This document shows positions 60,123 through 64,000 of a DNA stretch of 64,000 nucleotides, in pieces. Made by a program: the position numbers and the translations under genes. This DNA comes from Artemia franciscana (taxonomy: Eukaryota; Arthropoda; Branchiopoda; Anostraca; Artemiidae). The notes below the pieces were generated by a model. The model had not been told where the DNA came from. It was given only the letters and a program-made list of their open reading frames with translations, and did not search any database. Within the stretch, counting starts at the first letter, position 1, and each line of letters starts with the position of its first letter. The stretch lies in NCBI RefSeq assembly GCF_032884065.1, contig NC_088865.1, positions 43,595,152-43,659,151 on the forward strand, written 5' to 3'.

Positions 60123-61724
60123 TCAAACAGTTCGTGGTAGCGAACTGTCGTAAGTAGCGACCTGGCTCAATGATAACCAAAAATCTAAAAAATAGAATTT
60201 TGATACCAAAAGCTACATCAAAGGAATTGTATTTTAATGCTGATTTTAAATATATCAGTTTTATCAAGTTTAGTCTCACCCATCAAAAGTTACGAGCCTG
60301 AGAAAATTTACCTTATTTTAGAAAATAGGGAGAAACAAGCCCCAAAAGTCATAAAACCTTAACGAAAATCACACCATCAGATTCAGCGTATCAGAGTACC
60401 CTATTGTAGAAGTTTCAAGCTCCTATCTACAAAAATGTGGAATTTCGCATTTTTTGCCAGAAGACAGATCACGGATGCGTGTTTATTTGTTGTTTTTTTT
60501 TTATGTTTTTTTCCAGGGGTGATCGTATCGATTCAGCGGTCCTAGAATGCCACGATATTGCTCATTCTAACGGCAATTATTCATGTGCGGTGACCCAAAA
60601 TCAAAACCTTTATCAAAAATATTCAGAAATTAAATTTAAAAAAACAAGTTTTTTTTACTGAAAGTAAGGAGTGACATTAAAACTTAAAACGAACAGAAAC
60701 TATTCCGAATATGAAAGGGGCTGTCCCCTCCTCAACGTCCCACTCGATACGCTAAAATATTTTATTTTTTTGAAAAATAGAACTGTGACTAAGAGTCAAA
60801 GTTTAGCGCAAAGAGCGGGACGCTGAGGAGGGGACAGTCCCTTTCGTATAAGAAATAATTTCTATTCGTTATAAGTCTTAATGTCACTCCTTACTTTCAT
60901 TTAAAAAAACTAGTTTTTTTTTATTTATTGCGTAGAGGAGAAATTTTCTGTGTTTGTATGTACCAATAAAAATGAAATATTTTGATGGTTTAGATCCCTT
61001 TCAGTCAGTTCTTGAACTTCAAGAACTGAACAAAATAATTCAACATTGGCATAGGTATTAAAAAAAAACAAAAAAAAAAAGACACGTTAGAATATATTTT
61101 ACGATGCAGAGATGAAGGAGTCCTCGGAAACGTATATTATATATTATTATAAGTATCTAATCGTTACGTAGAATAATTCGTAGTTATGTATATTTTTTAC
61201 TAATGAAAACGTTTAAAACATTATAAGTTATACTTGCCTTTTTAAATAACCAAAAACTTGGAGGGCAACTAAGCCTCCTCCCCTACTCCTTTCTTTCTCA
61301 AAATCTTCCGATTAAAACTATGAGAAAGCCATTTAGCCAAAGAAAATTAATATTTCAATTTCGTTTTAATTATTTATGTGCGGAGAGCCAAAATTAAAAC
61401 ATGCATTAATTCAAAACCGTTCAGAAATTAAATAAAAAAAAAGTTTTTTAACTGAATGTAAGGAGCGACATTAAAACTTAAAACGAACAGAAATTATTCC
61501 GTATTTGAAAGGGGCTTTTCCTCCTCAACGCCCTGCTCTTTACGCTAAAGTTTTTACTGTTTTAAAAAGTAGAGTTAGCTGAAAGAGTCAAACTTTAGCG
61601 TAAAGAGCGGGGCGTTGAAGAGGAAAATCCCCTTTCATATACGGAATAATTTCTGTTCGTTTTATGTTTTAATGTCGCTCCTTACATTCAGTTAAAAAAA
61701 ATTGTTTTTTTTTTATTTAATCAA
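60123..61724 (+). repeat. Family R repeat inserted in the LINE, with two hairpins
   Basis: Starts TCAAACAGTTCGTGGTAGCG. Hairpins are at 60660-60905 and 61448-61697. The first replaces the usual diverged hairpin, so this copy may be a composite of two. Confidence 0.8.
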
Positions 61725-61734
61725 CCTTTTGAAA

Positions 61735-61990
61735 CGAACGAACTAGACATATCTTGGCCACGTAATATGCATGGGAGAGGATCGACTCCCATGTATATTT
61801 TATGAGTGATGCCCTAACGGGAGGCAAAATAGAGGTTATCAAAGACACACCTTGTGACGACAGTGTGAATAGGATCTGAGAAAGGGGATATGTCTCTTCA
61901 ACCGCAGTTGGAACAATGTCTGGGCTCCACTCAGCTCCGTGATGTCTGGTGAGGTTTCGTAGACGCCCTATGCGTCATTCCTGGCTCTGA
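61735..61990 (+). pseudogene. LINE C-terminal region, piece 3 of 3
   Basis: YLGHVICMGEDRLP then ECPNGRQNRGYQRHTL resembles the GHVxRMxxxRLP...GxRxxGRP ending common to this type of LINE. It follows the second family R insertion. Confidence 0.6.
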
Positions 61991-62034
61991 AGGATCTTAG
62001 GTCTAAGATAAACAGCATATCGTTATTTACCACT

Positions 62035-62500
62035 GAAATGCAATCAATTCCTTAAGAATGACCCCTGAATCAAAAAGGCCGTAGAATAATTAGTTGAAAT
62101 TTCTAAAAACACTTTAGCATAAAGAGCGAGGTATTACGAGGAGCTGAACTCCTAATATGCGTAATAATTTCTGTTCGTTTTAAGTTTTAATGCTGCTCCC
62201 TACTTTCAGTTGAAAAAACTTTTCATATTTATTTTTTATTGTTTTTTTTAAATAATGCTAGAAAATTCGGCGCCCCTTCATTGAAATTCTCTTCCCTCTT
62301 GACAAATTCCTCCATGGAAAGATTCTACCACGTACCCCCACCTCCTCAACTTCTCCCCCCTCCCCAAACCAAAAAAATCCCCCTGAAAACGTATGTGCAT
62401 TTCCCAATAGCCATTACTATATGTAAACACTGGTCAAAGTTTGTAACTTGTAGCCCCTCACACGAAGACTGTCGTGGAGTAAGTCGTTAATGTCAGTCGT
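62035..62500. repeat. Family R segments, minus strand
   Basis: A diverged hairpin half (to about 62215) and the TTCCCAATAGCCATTACTAT / CCCCCTGAAAACGT segments of family R, inverted. Frames here are not genes. Confidence 0.65.
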
Positions 62501-62621
62501 TTTAATGTCACTCCTTACTTTCAGTAAAAAAAACTTGTTTTTTTAAATTTAATTTCTGAATATTTTTGATAAAGGTTTTGATTTTGGGTCACCGCACATG
62601 AATAATTGCCGTTAGAAATAT

Positions 62622-64000
62622 CGGCTATTTCACCATTATAATTAATCCATCTCTCGAGGTACTTAGATTGTTTGATCTATTTAATTGCATATGTTCATTT
62701 ATCTTTGCATTTCAGCATCAGTAGAGACTCAGATGTAGCCATGTTCTTTCTTTTACCGAAATCCATTATTAACCCCAACATTTTCGGACTTTTTATCTAT
62801 GGTGTCGAGTAGTAGCTGCAATCGCTGATTCACTTCTTCCAGAAAACACAGTGATCTGTAGGCTTCAAAAATTTATCCCAGAATCTGAAAACTGCATTAG
62901 AATGTAGTCCATAACTATAACAAACAGGATTCAGGATGGGACACATCCCTGTTTAACACCTGATATAATCTTGAAGAAAGGGGAATTCCCATTTTCTGTT
63001 TCCAGGAGGGATTTTTCTGGTGGAGAAAGGGGTCCAGGGAGAAGAGGTTACGTTGGAAAATCTTTTCATGTGGAATTTTGCATAGGGGAGGAGAATTTTC
63101 CATGAAGGAGGTGCCGCTTTTCCAAGCATTACTAAAAAAAACTGTCAGAAATTGAATAAAAAGCATGTTTTTTTCAACTGAAAGTAAGGAGCAACATTAA
63201 AACTTAAAACAAACAGAAAATATTAGGTATATGAGGGGGATCGCCTCCTCTTCGCTCTTTACGCTAAAGTATTTTGGTACTTTTAAAAGAGCTATTTATT
63301 TTAATTAAACGGCCTTTGTCATTCTGGGGTCATTCATAAAGAATTGGAACAAAATTCGAACTTTAGCGTAAAGAGCGAGATATTGACGATGGGGCAAACT
63401 CCCCTCACATACGTAATAATTTATGTCCATTTCAAGTTTTAATGTTGCTCCTTACTTTCAGCTAAAAAAACTTGTTTTTTTAATTTAATTTCTAATCAAT
63501 TGTACTAACGACCAAAGTTAAAACTGGCAATTTATCATATTACCAAGCCACCAGAGGGCAGCACAGCTGCGCACAATTTTTTCCAAACGGAATCCAAATA
63601 TCACCAAGAAGTGAAAATAATTTTTTTAAAGAGCTCTGAAAAAGTTGATGCCAGCTTTGCCTGTCACAGAGACTATCTGTCTTGGGTTTACTCTAATTAG
63701 CCCTGGATCTTAAGTCTTTAATCAATTCTACCAGGTTCATGTTTAGATTATTAAGTTGGTGGAAGTGATGAAAGTCTTGAGAGACAGGGCTAGTTGGAGT
63801 AAAGCAACGACAGATAATCTCTGTGAGAGGCAAAGCTGGAATAACTCTTCACTCTCCTTCTCATTTGCCAAAGCTTGATTGCCAAAAAGTAAATCTTCAG
63901 CTACCTATTCATAACTACAAATATTGGCCAAAACGGTTCCAACAAAAAGCTTTGTTCTTTATTTCCGTTTTTTAATCCTGGACTTAAATATGCTTTTCTT
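62622..64000 (-). repeat. Right arm of large inverted duplication (runs off the edge)
   Basis: Inverted counterpart of 58270-57867 and 56312-55308. The two parts are joined directly at 63001/63002, where the left arm has 1.55 kb between them. Contains LINE reverse-transcriptase sequence (62622-63001), a hairpin repeat (63172-63468) and a LINE 3' end (63530-63590), all inverted. Confidence 0.85.

Noticed and set aside
55308-64000. Inverted assembly artefact
   Set aside because: The arms differ by scattered substitutions and a 1.55-kb deletion, unlike a fold-back read artefact; not excluded completely.

Overview
The window is eukaryotic, from a crustacean. The one host gene I recognise, a chymotrypsin-like protease in six short exons with GT-AG introns (minus strand, 22742-35549), has the mature-enzyme features of crustacean brachyurins. 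The rest is a dense patchwork of mobile DNA, A+T-rich, with many (TA)n runs. A branchiopod such as Artemia is a guess from the protease type and repeat load; I cannot confirm the species.

Layout. (1) 1-21306 is a Helitron nest. It holds one almost complete autonomous element (about 2012-7318) whose Rep-helicase gene is broken by a single frameshift, a second near-identical copy after a 100-N gap (9766-14226), and several shorter elements in both orientations made of Helitron 5' ends, N-terminal coding modules, helicase scraps, a GGGACAC-type minisatellite and 3' hairpin ends. The copy after the gap also carries a 2.84-kb pogo/Tigger-like element (14367-17207) inserted in a (TA)n run. The two halves look like the overlapping ends of two contigs or haplotypes rather than a true tandem duplication. 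(2) 21307-35600 is the protease gene. Its intron 2 contains a complete dispersed repeat, a long perfect hairpin and a decayed LINE. (3) 35877-41560 is another copy of the dispersed repeat, split by a 3.6-kb terminal-inverted-repeat element (37296-40888). Its only gene encodes a FEN1/XPG-like nuclease with a C-terminal cysteine-rich (CXC-like) motif. This is the most unusual object in the window. (4) 43400-52620 is dominated by two tandem arrays of roughly 270-300 bp units, separated by further copies of the dispersed repeat. (5) 55308-64000 holds both arms of a large inverted duplication and a LINE cut into three pieces by two younger insertions of the dispersed repeat.

The mobile genes do not form a pathway with the protease. 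The interest lies in how the elements are nested and rearranged: Helitrons with clusters of perfect TGACGTCA palindromes at their 5' ends, hairpin repeats whose two arms vary together from copy to copy, a catalytically dead pogo copy that still appears as a presence/absence variant, and a transposon-borne flap-nuclease homologue. No CRISPR array, rRNA or intact standard tRNA was seen. One tRNA-like SINE head (19644-19723) is likely.
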